Shown here: piece by piece, positions 1 to 7,757 of the stretch
Layout of the letters: each line of letters begins with the position of its first letter
How positions within the stretch are numbered: position 1 is the stretch's first letter
Assembly (NCBI GenBank): GCA_001798455.1
Contig: MGSI01000146.1
Span: 1 to 24,462, forward strand
Source of the DNA: Deltaproteobacteria bacterium RIFCSPLOWO2_02_FULL_57_26
GTDB lineage: Bacteria > Desulfobacterota > Binatia > UBA9968
DNA length: 24,462 bases
Reading direction: 5' to 3'
The notes under the pieces: generated by a model
The model's database searches: none
What the model saw: the letters and a program-made list of their open reading frames with translations, nothing else
What the model was told of the DNA's origin: nothing
Made by a program: the position numbers and the translations under genes

Positions 1-606
1 CAGAGGTTCTGGCAGCGGGAGGATCTTTTCCTCTTTGTCTTTCTCCTCTTCTACCTGGTTGGGTTTGCCTTGGTCTATGTGAACCGCCGGTACGCCGTGC
101 AGCTTTTGCCCGTCTCCCTTGGATGGACTGCCTGGGGAATGATCTGGTGTTGGGCCTATTTGAAGGAATTTTTATCTCTCAGGGCTTTCCGAGTTGTGTC
201 TTCTGCTCTGGCTGCGCTCTTCCTTGCCGGGACCCTGCTCAAGGGGCTAAAGCCTATCTCCAGTGAGAAGGCCTACGTTCGCGAGGCGGGGTGGTATCTA
301 AAGGAGATCAAAGGCTCAGGGAATTTGAATCTGTTGGTTTTCGATGATCGAATCGCCTTTTACGCAAACGCGAGGCCCATACTTTTGAGCGAGTTGGGGG
401 AGCAAGAGTTGCTCGGTTACTTGGAGGACGGAGAGGCTGATTACCTTGTTACGGAAGTCGGCTCGTGGAAGGAACGGTTCCCTGCCGTTGCGGATGATCC
501 GGAACTCTACGGCTTGGTTCTACAAAGAGAATTCAGAGGATCGGTAAGAAGCGGGCTGGTAGTCTTCAGGGTCAACCAAAGGGGAAGAGACGGCCATGCA
601 GGATAG
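1..606 (+). CDS. C-terminal part of a membrane glycosyltransferase, GT39/ArnT-like (5' end outside window)
   Basis: The reading frame is open from base 1 to a TAG at 604, so only the last 201 residues are seen and the true start lies upstream. The visible part begins with a hydrophobic helix (about residues 9-26), then an Arg-Arg-Tyr turn before a hydrophobic stretch containing LLPVSLGW, as in the RY..PL.P region of GT39 polyprenyl-phosphate-sugar transferases. Another hydrophobic helix follows. The remaining ~110 residues are a soluble tail containing AGWYLKEI and a region with IAFYANARP, like the C-terminal periplasmic portion of that family. By family knowledge these enzymes move a sugar from a polyprenyl phosphate carrier to a lipid or glycan acceptor on the periplasmic face. 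It overlaps the next GT2 gene by 11 bases, suggesting the GT2 supplies the lipid-linked donor. The family assignment rests on the tail only. Confidence 0.7.
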   Translation, partial: QRFWQREDLFLFVFLLFYLVGFALVYVNRRYAVQLLPVSLGWTAWGMIWCWAYLKEFLSLRAFRVVSSALAALFLAGTLLKGLKPISSEKAYVREAGWYLKEIKGSGNLNLLVFDDRIAFYANARPILLSELGEQELLGYLEDGEADYLVTEVGSWKERFPAVADDPELYGLVLQREFRGSVRSGLVVFRVNQRGRDGHAG

Positions 607-1375
607 GAGTGCCGGGCGGCCGAAGGTGGTGGTGGTGATGCCTGCATATAATGCGGCCAAGACGCTTAGGATCACGTACAATGCGATCCCAAAGGAGGAG
701 GTGGATCACGTCATCCTGGTGGACGACGGGAGCACCGATGAGACCCTGAAGATAGCCAACGAGCTGAAACTGGAGGTTTTCGTCCACACACGGAATTTCG
801 GCTATGGAGCCAACCAGAAAACCTGTTACACAGAGGCACTCAAGGCGGGCGCGGATATTGTGGTCATGCTGCATCCTGATTATCAGTACGATCCGACCCT
901 ACTCCCCACCCTGGTGGCCCCCATGGCCTCCTCTGAGGCCGACGTGGTTCTGGGTTCGCGATTTTTGCAAGGAGATGTGTTGCAGCAGGGCATGCCTTGG
1001 TGGAAGTATCTCGGCAACCGATTCCTAACGTGGGTGGAAAACCTGGTACTGGGGTTGGATTTGTCAGAGTACCATACCGGCTACCGCGCCTACAGCCGCA
1101 GCGTCTTAGAAAAAGTCCCCTTCTTGCTGAATTCCGACAAGTTTGTCTTCGATCAGGAAATGCTGGTGCAAGCGGTTCATATGGGCTTCGGGATCAAGGA
1201 GGTTCCCGTCCCAACGAAATATTTTCCCGAGGCCTCCAGTGCCGGGTTTATCGCGAGCACGATTTATGGCTTGAGCATCCTTTTGCTTTTGGGACGTTAT
1301 TTGCTGCACCGGGTCTCTCTAGTGAACCTCAAGCAGTTTCAATCCTTCACTGCCAGGTACAAGCGAGTCGAGTAA
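596..1375 (+). CDS. GT2 glycosyltransferase, DPM1-like polyprenyl-phosphate sugar synthase type
   Basis: 259 residues. The N-terminal GT-A fold is clear: VVVMPAYNAAKTL at about 11-23, the VDDGSTDET nucleotide-binding loop, and an HPDYQYDP segment that takes the place of the usual DxD metal site. GSRFLQGD and the HTGYRAYSR stretch are typical of dolichyl/polyprenyl-phosphate mannosyl- or glucosyltransferases. One hydrophobic segment near the C-terminus (about 218-240) may tether it to the membrane. The ATG at 596 overlaps the end of the upstream GT39-like gene by 11 bases and is preceded by GGGGAAGAG at 581-589, so the two are probably translated together. Inferred role: making a polyprenyl-phosphate-linked sugar in the cytoplasm for the upstream transferase. 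The sugar is unknown. Confidence 0.88.
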   Translation: MQDRSAGRPKVVVVMPAYNAAKTLRITYNAIPKEEVDHVILVDDGSTDETLKIANELKLEVFVHTRNFGYGANQKTCYTEALKAGADIVVMLHPDYQYDPTLLPTLVAPMASSEADVVLGSRFLQGDVLQQGMPWWKYLGNRFLTWVENLVLGLDLSEYHTGYRAYSRSVLEKVPFLLNSDKFVFDQEMLVQAVHMGFGIKEVPVPTKYFPEASSAGFIASTIYGLSILLLLGRYLLHRVSLVNLKQFQSFTARYKRVE

Positions 1376-1385
1376 GCAATCACCC

Positions 1386-2072
1386 ATGGTGCAAGACGGC
1401 TACAGTCTCAAGTCTTTTAAGTACAGTAGCCACTACTGGGTGTTGAACTTTTTGTCCGCCGAGAAGGGCCCGCTCAGGATATTAGATGTAGGGACATCCA
1501 ATGGTGATCTTGGGATCAGGCTGCGAGAAGAGGGCCATTTTGTGGTCGGGGTGGAAAAAGATGGGAAGTGGGCTGAGAAGGCCAGACAGCATTATGACGC
1601 GTTTCATGTCGGAGACATTGAAGAGTTTGAGTTTCCATACAGGGCCGAGTTCGACTATGTCTTGTTTGCTGATGTCTTGGAACATCTCCGTGAACCGGCG
1701 GCCGTCCTTCGGCGGTCGTTGCCTTGCCTTAAAGAATCAGGAAAGATCATTGTCTCGGTTCCGAACGTCGCCAACTTGGTCATTCGATGGAACCTGCTTT
1801 TCGGAAGATTTGACTACACTGACCGGGGCATCCTGGATCGAACCCATCTTCGCTTCTTCACATTAGCGACTCTGAAACAGATGATGGTAGAGGCTTCCTT
1901 GCGCATCCTTGAATTGGTTCCCGCTCCTCTGCCGGTCCAGTTGGTGTTTCCGATAACGGAAAAAAAGATTTTTGCCCCGCTCCATGAGGCTCACTATGCC
2001 GTTGTGCGCTTCTGGAAAACCCTCTTGGCGTACCAGTTTGTGCTCAAGGCGGCTCCAACGCTTCCGGGTTAA
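1386..2072 (+). CDS. class I SAM-dependent methyltransferase (Methyltransf_23/11 type)
   Basis: 228 residues. SAM motif I is ILDVGTSNGDLG at about residues 29-40, followed by an acidic residue after the second strand (GVEKD), a DIEEFEF motif, and FADVLEHL as the post-motif acidic segment. VSVPNVANL and the later DRTHLRFFTLATL stretch are characteristic of the Methyltransf_23 group found in polysaccharide loci. It starts 10 bases after the GT2 stop, on the same strand, with only a weak upstream GAG as ribosome binding site. Its likely job is O-methylation of a sugar or of a glycan end, inferred from the neighbourhood. The substrate cannot be read from sequence. Confidence 0.85.
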   Translation: MVQDGYSLKSFKYSSHYWVLNFLSAEKGPLRILDVGTSNGDLGIRLREEGHFVVGVEKDGKWAEKARQHYDAFHVGDIEEFEFPYRAEFDYVLFADVLEHLREPAAVLRRSLPCLKESGKIIVSVPNVANLVIRWNLLFGRFDYTDRGILDRTHLRFFTLATLKQMMVEASLRILELVPAPLPVQLVFPITEKKIFAPLHEAHYAVVRFWKTLLAYQFVLKAAPTLPG

Positions 2073-2123
2073 TTGTTTTCGGCTGGTGGCGGGTCGCAGG
2101 TGGCTTGACAGGGAACGGAGAGA

Positions 2124-3212
2124 ATGGATAACAAGGCGGGAGTCATGAAAGCTTTGGTTCTGGCGGGGGGGAGGGGAACGAGGCTTCGGCCCCTAACCCA
2201 CACCGCAGCGAAGCAATTGGTCCCCGTGGCCAATCGGCCGATTCTCTTTTACGTCCTGGATAATCTTGCCCAGGCGGGCATCAAAGAGGTGGGCATCATC
2301 GTCTCTCCTGAGACGCAAAAGGCCATCCGAGAAGCCGTGGGGGACGGCGGTCGCTGGGGTTTTAGGGCCGAGTACCTGTTTCAAGAGGAGCCTTTGGGTT
2401 TAGCCCATGCGGTTAAGGTGGCGCGCGTTTTTTTGGGGGAAAGTCCTTTTGTCATGTATTTGGGAGATAATCTCATCGGTTCGGGGATACGGGAGTATTG
2501 CGAGGCTTTTAGGGCGGCCAAAACTGATGCCCTGATTCTCCTGAAGCAAGTCGAAGATCCTACGAGCTTTGGGGTTGTGGAACTCGACGGGAATGGCCGT
2601 GTTTTAAGCTTGGTTGAAAAACCCAAGCATCCCAAGTCTGATCTCGCATTGGTGGGGATTTACTTCTTTTCGCCTAAGGTGCACAGGGCCATCGAGGAGA
2701 TTCGGCCTTCCTGGCGGGGAGAGCTGGAGATTACCGATGCCATCCAGCGGCTCGTGGAGAACCACGGTGAGGTTGCGGGGTATATCCTTAAAGAATGGTG
2801 GATCGACACGGGAAAGAAGGACGACCTTTTGGCCGCAAATACCTTGGTGCTGGATGAGTGGATTGCACGGCAGATCGATGGGGACATAGACAGCGCAAGC
2901 CAGGTCATGGGCAGAGTGGTGATAGGGAAGGAGAGCCGTGTTCAGGCGAGTACGGTGAGGGGGCCAGTGGTTATCGGAGAAAGGGTGGTCATTCGGGATT
3001 CCTTCATCGGCCCTTTCACCACGATCGGAAATGGGAGTCAAATCGTCCACTCCGTCATTGAGCACTCGGTGATCCTGGAGGGTGTGCTGATTGAGAATGT
3101 AGACCGTTTAGAGGATAGCCTTATTGGGAATGGAGCAAAGATTTTTAAGGATCAGGCTACCAGGCAGGCCTATCGGCTTTTGCTCGGGGATGACTCCGTC
3201 GTCGAGCTTTAA
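2124..3212 (+). CDS. rmlA: glucose-1-phosphate thymidylyltransferase, long form (RmlA-like)
   Basis: 362 residues. It makes dTDP-glucose from glucose-1-phosphate and dTTP, the first step of dTDP-deoxysugar synthesis. The N-terminal nucleotidyltransferase domain carries LVLAGGRGTRLRPLT and the KQLVPVANRPILFYVL region, then YLGDNLI with the metal-binding Asp and the LVEKPKHPKSD sugar-binding loop. From about residue 245 the protein becomes a run of hexapeptide-like valine and isoleucine repeats, the left-handed beta-helix that marks the long RmlA form, as opposed to the ~290-residue short form. Two starts are possible: ATG 2124, used here, with GGAG at 2117, and ATG 2145, which begins MKALVLAGG as in most relatives and has GGGAG just before it. 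It is followed by rmlC-like and rmlB genes. Confidence 0.93.
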   Translation: MDNKAGVMKALVLAGGRGTRLRPLTHTAAKQLVPVANRPILFYVLDNLAQAGIKEVGIIVSPETQKAIREAVGDGGRWGFRAEYLFQEEPLGLAHAVKVARVFLGESPFVMYLGDNLIGSGIREYCEAFRAAKTDALILLKQVEDPTSFGVVELDGNGRVLSLVEKPKHPKSDLALVGIYFFSPKVHRAIEEIRPSWRGELEITDAIQRLVENHGEVAGYILKEWWIDTGKKDDLLAANTLVLDEWIARQIDGDIDSASQVMGRVVIGKESRVQASTVRGPVVIGERVVIRDSFIGPFTTIGNGSQIVHSVIEHSVILEGVLIENVDRLEDSLIGNGAKIFKDQATRQAYRLLLGDDSVVEL

Positions 3213-3232
3213 TAAAGTGGAAGAGCGGGATC

Positions 3233-3730
3233 ATGGATGCTCAGAGTCGCGAGTTTACAGAAGGGCCCATTCTAGGGGTAGAGGTGAGGCCTTTAAGGCG
3301 GAACTCTGATCGGCGAGGTTGGTTGATAGAGATTTTCCGCAAGGACGAATTAGATCCTTTGGTCCAGCCCGTTATGGGCTATGTCTCCGAGACCCTTCCG
3401 GGTATGATCCGGGGTCCTCACGAGCACGTGGACCAAACCGACTATTTTTTTCTTATGGGTCCCTCTATGTTTGAGGTGACGCTTTGGGATAATCGTCCCA
3501 ATTCTCCTAGCTACTGGAGCCGGCAGGTGATTGTGGCTGGAGAGGATAACCCTTGCGTTGTGATAGTGCCCGAGGGGGTGGTCCATGCCTATCGGAATAT
3601 CGGTAAGCAACCCGGGTGGGTTATTAATTGCCCTAACAGGCTCTACGCTGGAGCGGGGCGAAAAGGGCCGGTGGATGAGATCCGTCATGAGGACAATCCT
3701 AATAGCCCGTTTCGTCTAGCCACGTCATGA
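3233..3730 (+). CDS. rmlC: divergent dTDP-4-dehydrorhamnose 3,5-epimerase-like cupin
   Basis: 165 residues, somewhat shorter than typical RmlC (~180). The cupin core is present: a DRRGWLIEIF start, RGPHEHVDQTDYFF with His63 and His65, a PEGVVHAYRN strand with His119, and Tyr138 in NRLYAG, matching the approximate positions of the RmlC catalytic His and Tyr. However, the classical RG.HYQ, K.V.V..G and C-terminal W.DP motifs are not present; the corresponding places read RGPHEH, FFLMGPS and HEDNPNS. It lies between rmlA and rmlB and overlaps rmlB by an ATGA, so it surely acts on a dTDP-4-keto sugar. Whether it performs 3,5-epimerisation, a single 3- or 5-epimerisation, or something else is open. 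The gene symbol is by context and fold. Confidence 0.8.
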   Translation: MDAQSREFTEGPILGVEVRPLRRNSDRRGWLIEIFRKDELDPLVQPVMGYVSETLPGMIRGPHEHVDQTDYFFLMGPSMFEVTLWDNRPNSPSYWSRQVIVAGEDNPCVVIVPEGVVHAYRNIGKQPGWVINCPNRLYAGAGRKGPVDEIRHEDNPNSPFRLATS

Positions 3731-4833
3731 TTCTTCTTATCACTGGAGGAGCCGGTTTTATTGGTTCCCATTTCATCCGTCTGGTTCTGGAGCAGCGCGC
3801 TTCCTACCGCGTCATCAATCTCGATAAGCTCACCTATTCCGGTAATCTCGATAGCCTGAGGGACGTTGCCGAGCGTGAGGAGGGGAAGCGGTACGTCTTC
3901 GTTCAGGGAGACGTCTGCGAGGCAGGCCTGGTGGAAGATCTGTTTAGCGGCGCGCATCCCCTGTTTCATCAGATCACAGATCTCAAGCCCTCGCGGTCCG
4001 AGAGGTGCCCCATAGATGCCGTGGTGCACTTTGCGGCTGAATCCCACGTGGACAGAAGCATCCGTGATGCCTCTGCCTTCTTTCGAACCAATGTCGAAGG
4101 GACGAGGATGCTTGTAGAGACCGCTCGCCGATACTGGGGAGCCAAGGGCGCTGCGTTAGGCCAGGGTCCCCATCGATTTATTCAGGTCTCGACGGATGAG
4201 GTCTATGGCTCCTTGAGTCCCCAGGATTCTCCGTTTCGAGAAGGTAGCCCCCTCAAACCCAATAGCCCCTACGCCGCCAGCAAGGCCGCGGCGGACCTAG
4301 CGGTGATGGCCTACAATCATACCTACCATTTTCCGGCGATCATTACCCGCTGCGGCAACAACTATGGTCCCTATCAGCACCCGGAGAAGTTTATTCCCCT
4401 GTTTATCACCAATGCACTCGAGGATCGGCGATTGCCTTTGTATGGGGACGGTCAGCAGGTACGGGACTGGATTCATGTCGCGGATCACGGTAGCGCGCTT
4501 CTCGGGATTCTTGAGCGCGGCCAGGTGGGAGAAATCTATAACATCGGGGCACATGAGGAGCACGCCAACCGGGAAATAGCGGAGCTCATAGTCCGAAGCC
4601 TGGGTAAGAGCTCGGATCTCATTTTTCGCGTTGCGGATCGGTTGGGACACGATCGTCGTTATGCCCTTGATGCGACCAAGATTCAAACCGCTCTTGGCTG
4701 GAAAGCCGAGCGCTCCTTTTTTCATGGAATGGAATCCACAATCCGCTGGTACCAAAAGCACCCGGCCTGGTGGAAACGGCTCAAAGACGAGACCTTCTGG
4801 GCTTACTATCGGGAGGTTTATGGCTCCGCCTAG
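3727..4833 (+). CDS. rmlB: dTDP-glucose 4,6-dehydratase (RmlB)
   Basis: 368 residues, an extended SDR enzyme that converts dTDP-glucose to dTDP-4-keto-6-deoxyglucose using bound NAD. Visible are the Rossmann loop TGGAGFIGS at 6-14, AAESHVDRSI at 103-112, the STDEVYG motif at 155-161 with the catalytic Asp-Glu pair, and the active-site Tyr182-xxx-Lys186 in PYAASK. RCGNNYGPYQ at 208-217 and the YGDGQQVRDWIHVADH region at 239-254 are diagnostic for RmlB. Compared with the E. coli type there seems to be an insertion of about 15 residues around 73-94, before the IDAVVHFAAE strand. Translation is coupled to the upstream epimerase by ATGA. rmlD is not adjacent. Confidence 0.95.
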   Translation: MILLITGGAGFIGSHFIRLVLEQRASYRVINLDKLTYSGNLDSLRDVAEREEGKRYVFVQGDVCEAGLVEDLFSGAHPLFHQITDLKPSRSERCPIDAVVHFAAESHVDRSIRDASAFFRTNVEGTRMLVETARRYWGAKGAALGQGPHRFIQVSTDEVYGSLSPQDSPFREGSPLKPNSPYAASKAAADLAVMAYNHTYHFPAIITRCGNNYGPYQHPEKFIPLFITNALEDRRLPLYGDGQQVRDWIHVADHGSALLGILERGQVGEIYNIGAHEEHANREIAELIVRSLGKSSDLIFRVADRLGHDRRYALDATKIQTALGWKAERSFFHGMESTIRWYQKHPAWWKRLKDETFWAYYREVYGSA

Positions 4834-4887
4834 AGACCGACATCAAGTCTGCCGGTATGCAAATATGTACAGCGATCGGGGTTGGTG

Positions 4888-5886
4888 ATGGGCTCTTGCC
4901 CTCTCTGCCGCCAGAATAGCGCCATCCGTCTCTTCCAAAGTAGAGATCGCGTGCACCATCTTGCCGGAATTTTTACCATTTTTCGATGTCAACAATGCAG
5001 GGCGATTTTTATCGGACCGTGGCCGAGCAATGAGGAATTAGCTGCGTATTATCCGGAACATTATGGTCCCTATCGGCACTCTAGATCGCTAGAGAAACAA
5101 AATTGTGTGGGACTAAAGCGATTCGTCCTAGAACATTTTTATGGCTATCCATTGGTTCAAAGTCGCAGCCGTTCACTACTGAAGGCGCGGATCGCCTTTT
5201 TACTCTCTTATGTAACTGCCAAAGGGACTATTCCCTATCGTGGTAGCGGATATTTTTTGGATGTGGGTTGTGGTGGCGGATCGTATCTCCATCGGCTGAA
5301 ACAGCGCGGTTGGAATGTGTATGGAGTAGAACCCAGTGCCGCGGGAACGGCCCAGGCACGGAGCTTGGGAATCAATGTGTGTCATGGATACATTGAAGAT
5401 GCGAGATTCCCGGATGGTTTTTTCGATGTCATCCGGCTGCATCATGTTTTGGAGCACCTCACAGCGCCCCAAGCAACACTTCGTGAGATTGCCAGGATCC
5501 TCAAACCGGACGGTCTTGTTTATGTGACGGTCCCAAATACACAAAGTTTCAATTTCTGGCTCTTTGGGGCAAACTGGTATGCCTTGGATGCCCCACGTCA
5601 TGTTATTTCCTACTGCCCGAAATCGCTCGCATTTCTCTGCCAAGCTACAGGATTTGAGATCCTGAAGGTCCGCTATCAGTCCGGTGCCTTTAATTTTGTG
5701 AGGAGCGTAAGGTACCACTTGGAGGAACAAGGGAAGCAATGGCCTCGATGGGTGCACGGAATCAACTGGCCCAGCAATAAGCTGATCCGTCGAGCGTTAA
5801 AGCCCTTTTTCTTGTTGATGGATCGATTCAGACTCGGCGATGTTATGTTAGCGCTTTTGCAAAAAAGGGTGTCTTCTGTCTCTTGA
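4888..5886 (+). CDS. zinc-ribbon class I SAM methyltransferase
   Basis: 332 residues from ATG 4888; GTG 4885 and TTG 4882 are in frame but less likely, and GGGG at 4878-4881 spaces well to 4888. An N-terminal zinc ribbon has CPLC at 4-7 and CQQC at 34-37. A Methyltransf_23-type domain follows, with FLDVGCGGG at 123-131, the YGVEPS acidic loop, HHVLEHL, and VTVPNTQS. The NWYALDAPRH segment at about 229-238 is typical of this architecture in polysaccharide and deoxysugar C- or O-methyltransferases. It sits 54 bases downstream of rmlB and may act on the dTDP-keto sugar (like a C-methyltransferase) or on a finished glycan. The distinction cannot be made from sequence alone. Confidence 0.85.
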   Translation: MGSCPLCRQNSAIRLFQSRDRVHHLAGIFTIFRCQQCRAIFIGPWPSNEELAAYYPEHYGPYRHSRSLEKQNCVGLKRFVLEHFYGYPLVQSRSRSLLKARIAFLLSYVTAKGTIPYRGSGYFLDVGCGGGSYLHRLKQRGWNVYGVEPSAAGTAQARSLGINVCHGYIEDARFPDGFFDVIRLHHVLEHLTAPQATLREIARILKPDGLVYVTVPNTQSFNFWLFGANWYALDAPRHVISYCPKSLAFLCQATGFEILKVRYQSGAFNFVRSVRYHLEEQGKQWPRWVHGINWPSNKLIRRALKPFFLLMDRFRLGDVMLALLQKRVSSVS

Positions 5887-5927
5887 AAATAGCCCTGCGA
5901 GACAGAAACGCTAACGCCCCTCCGATT

Positions 5928-6839
5928 TCAGGCTTTCGGTCCCATCTTGGTGGGAAATGAGAATTTGAAATGCGCTCTTATGAGTCTGACGTAATTCCGA
6001 AAATAGAACGGATAGTAGCGGAAGGAACGGTGAAGGCATTTTCTTCCCCCCTGGAAATCTCCTTCTCTAACGAGACGCTGTCCCTGTCGGGACCAGATTC
6101 GCGCGTAAGTTGCAAGAAGATCTGTTTGGCGATCCGGTTCATCGGCGAAAAGAAGCCAAAGTTTATTGAAGGCCATGAGGTCGGCTTCAAGGCGTCTTTC
6201 GCTTATTTGGCTTACCTGATGCCGGTGAACCCGCCGTTGCGCAAGGGATTCAGGGAGTCTTAGGAAACCGGCCAAGCGATACATCTTCGCCCATAAGACC
6301 AGGTCTTCTCCGCCTTGATAAAAATCGACATCATAACAACCGGCCTTTTCGAAGATTGACCGGCGCTTCAGCGACGCGGAGGAATAGGGAATCCAATGGT
6401 ATCCTATAATTGAGTCAATAGGCTTTTTCCTCTGTGCCCTGTGGGCGAAAAATTGTCGCTGTATCAGCTTGCCTTCTTCATCAATGGTGTCCACATCGCT
6501 ATAGACCACGCCCACCTGTGGATTTTGGTCGAGGGCTTGAACTTCGGTCTCGAGCATTTCTGGATACCACCGATCGTCAGAATCTAAAAAAGCCAGATAC
6601 TCTCCCCCAGAGTTGGCATAGCCCAAATTTCTAGCCCTGGCCTGTCCGGAGTTGGGTTGGTAGAGATAGATCAGTTTATCCCCGAACGGCTTTATTCTCT
6701 CTGCTGTATCGTCGGTGGAGCCGTCGTCCACAACAATCAGCTCGAAATCTCGGTATGTCTGTCCCAGCACGCTGTCGATTGTCTCCCCGATAAATCGTTG
6801 GCGATTGAAGACAGGTATGATCACGCTAACCTTTGGCAT
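5928..6839 (-). CDS. GT2 family glycosyltransferase
   Basis: 303 residues from the ATG at 6839. A longer open frame to 6896 exists, but it would overlap the upstream methyltransferase by 43 bases, and the MPKVSVIIP start is the usual GT2 beginning. The GT-A domain has VIIPVFNR, VVDDGSTDDT at 37-46, a QARARNLG motif, and the DSDD metal site at 86-89 followed by RWYPEM. The C-terminal part (about 200-303) is a helical tail of the kind seen in O-antigen side-chain transferases. The protein at 11431 on the other strand looks like the same subfamily. It is the second gene of a minus-strand pair, 14 bases after a methyltransferase, inside otherwise plus-strand genes. Confidence 0.88.
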   Translation of the reverse strand: MPKVSVIIPVFNRQRFIGETIDSVLGQTYRDFELIVVDDGSTDDTAERIKPFGDKLIYLYQPNSGQARARNLGYANSGGEYLAFLDSDDRWYPEMLETEVQALDQNPQVGVVYSDVDTIDEEGKLIQRQFFAHRAQRKKPIDSIIGYHWIPYSSASLKRRSIFEKAGCYDVDFYQGGEDLVLWAKMYRLAGFLRLPESLAQRRVHRHQVSQISERRLEADLMAFNKLWLLFADEPDRQTDLLATYARIWSRQGQRLVREGDFQGGRKCLHRSFRYYPFYFRNYVRLIRAHFKFSFPTKMGPKA

Positions 6840-6853
6840 GCTCAAAACCTGTA

Positions 6854-7600
6854 TCACCGGGCCGAAGCCATAACCCTGAGGCATGATTTTGACCACTTCC
6901 TTATTTCACCGGGAAGTATGTGTTGGCGCCCCAGGATATAGAGATATCGGATAAGCAAAATGATTTTCTTCCTGATCTTGTCCCAAGGTGATCGTCGCTG
7001 GGTTTTTTTCACCGCTGTGATGCTGTCCACAAAGCCCAGGATGGAGAACCGGTTAGACCTGAGGAGATATTCCTCGACGACCCTTCGCGGTCCCTCCCAA
7101 GCATAGGTGTCATGGAAAGCGATGACCCCTCCTTCGACGACATGAGGCTCCCACAGCAAAAGGTCGGTTTTAACCGCTTCATAGCTATGGTCCCCGTCAA
7201 TCCATAAAAGTCGGATCGGACCGGACCATCCTTGGGCTGCACGAGTAGACGTCATCACGAGCGGTATGACCTGGTCTTCGATGCCCGCGGATTTGATATT
7301 TTTGCGGAAATCGATTTCCGTATTGACATCCTGATAACCCAACCCCGCTTGGTCTGGACCACCCTTGTGGTGATCGACCGCATGAACCTTCTCCCTTCCT
7401 GCGGACTTAGAGCCCGCAGCCAATAGGATAGTGGACTTTCCTTTCCAGCTACCTATTTCCACTATAGCACCCTGGCCGGGCCCGTACTGGGCCAAAGAAT
7501 ACAGGTATCTGGCCTCATGCTCCGTCAGCCACCCGTCAACTCTCTGAATAGTATTCCTGACCTCCCGAAAAGAAGGTAAGCGTTTCTCTGTTGACTTCAT
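6854..7600 (-). CDS. class I SAM methyltransferase, Methyltransf_24 type (paralog 1)
   Basis: 248 residues. The signature is IVEIGSWKGKST at about 46-57, a variant motif I of the Methyltransf_24 group, then LLWIDGDHSYE at 131-141 and AFHDTYAWEGP at 161-171, in which the Asp/His residues resemble metal-binding positions in catechol-type and cephalosporin-hydroxylase-like enzymes. A close paralog is encoded at 14380-15087. They share the WLT..EA.YLY leader, the IGSWKGKST and WIDGDH.YE motifs and a conserved WEPHV..GG.IA.HDT stretch. It starts a minus-strand unit that continues into a GT2. A promoter-like TTGCCT/TATAAG lies just upstream with almost no leader. It probably methylates a sugar in the glycan; the substrate is unknown. 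Confidence 0.85.
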   Translation of the reverse strand: MKSTEKRLPSFREVRNTIQRVDGWLTEHEARYLYSLAQYGPGQGAIVEIGSWKGKSTILLAAGSKSAGREKVHAVDHHKGGPDQAGLGYQDVNTEIDFRKNIKSAGIEDQVIPLVMTSTRAAQGWSGPIRLLWIDGDHSYEAVKTDLLLWEPHVVEGGVIAFHDTYAWEGPRRVVEEYLLRSNRFSILGFVDSITAVKKTQRRSPWDKIRKKIILLIRYLYILGRQHILPGEIRKWSKSCLRVMASAR

Positions 7601-7610
7601 TCGTTAGTGG

Positions 7611-7639
7611 CTTATATCACTCCTATCAAAACGAGGCAA
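7611..7639 (-). promoter_or_regulatory. sigma70-like promoter for the methyltransferase/GT2 pair
   Basis: On the minus strand TTGCCT (7639-7634) and TATAAG (7616-7611) are separated by exactly 17 bases. The predicted start of transcription would fall about 3-5 bases before the ATG at 7600, which leaves no room for a normal Shine-Dalgarno site; an AGGAG is present but ends about 19 bases from the ATG, too far to be used. Motif match only. Confidence 0.45.
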
Positions 7640-7649
7640 AACGTGGCGG

Positions 7650-7667
7650 GTCGGGTGGAACCCCGAC
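7650..7667. repeat. inverted repeat in the divergent promoter region
   Basis: GTCGGG at 7650-7655 and CCCGAC at 7662-7667 form a perfect 6-bp stem around a 6-base loop (TGGAAC). It lies between the two divergent promoter-like sites and could be an operator or a small RNA hairpin. No T-run follows directly, so it does not look like a terminator. Confidence 0.5.
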
Positions 7668-7691
7668 AGAACAATTTTAACACAATGAAGC

Positions 7692-7720
7692 TCGACAAAG
7701 AAATCTTTATCTGTTAGATT
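7692..7720 (+). promoter_or_regulatory. sigma70-like promoter for the radical SAM gene
   Basis: TCGACA (7692-7697) and TAGATT (7715-7720) are 17 bases apart, matching 9 of 12 consensus positions, with a predicted leader of about 30 bases. A second, weaker pair (TTTACA at 7719 and TAATTA at 7744, spacing 19) would instead give a nearly leaderless message. No good Shine-Dalgarno precedes the ATG at 7758. Confidence 0.4.
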
Positions 7721-7757
7721 TACAACATTTTAAAGACGCCGACTAATTAAGAATGCC

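Larger units (their letters stand above)
7601..7757. other. divergent intergenic region with promoters and an inverted repeat
   Basis: This 157-base AT-rich stretch separates a minus-strand methyltransferase/GT2 pair from a plus-strand radical SAM gene. It contains one promoter-like element for each direction and a perfect 6-bp inverted repeat between them, listed separately. No open frame of note was seen inside it. Confidence 0.7.

Noticed and set aside
70..606. A TTG at 70 as the start of the first gene
   Set aside because: The frame is open to base 1 with coding-like hydrophobic sequence upstream, so the gene is truncated by the window edge.
5887..5927. Terminator between the convergent genes at 5886 and 5928
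   Set aside because: No stem with T-run could be found in the 41 bases.
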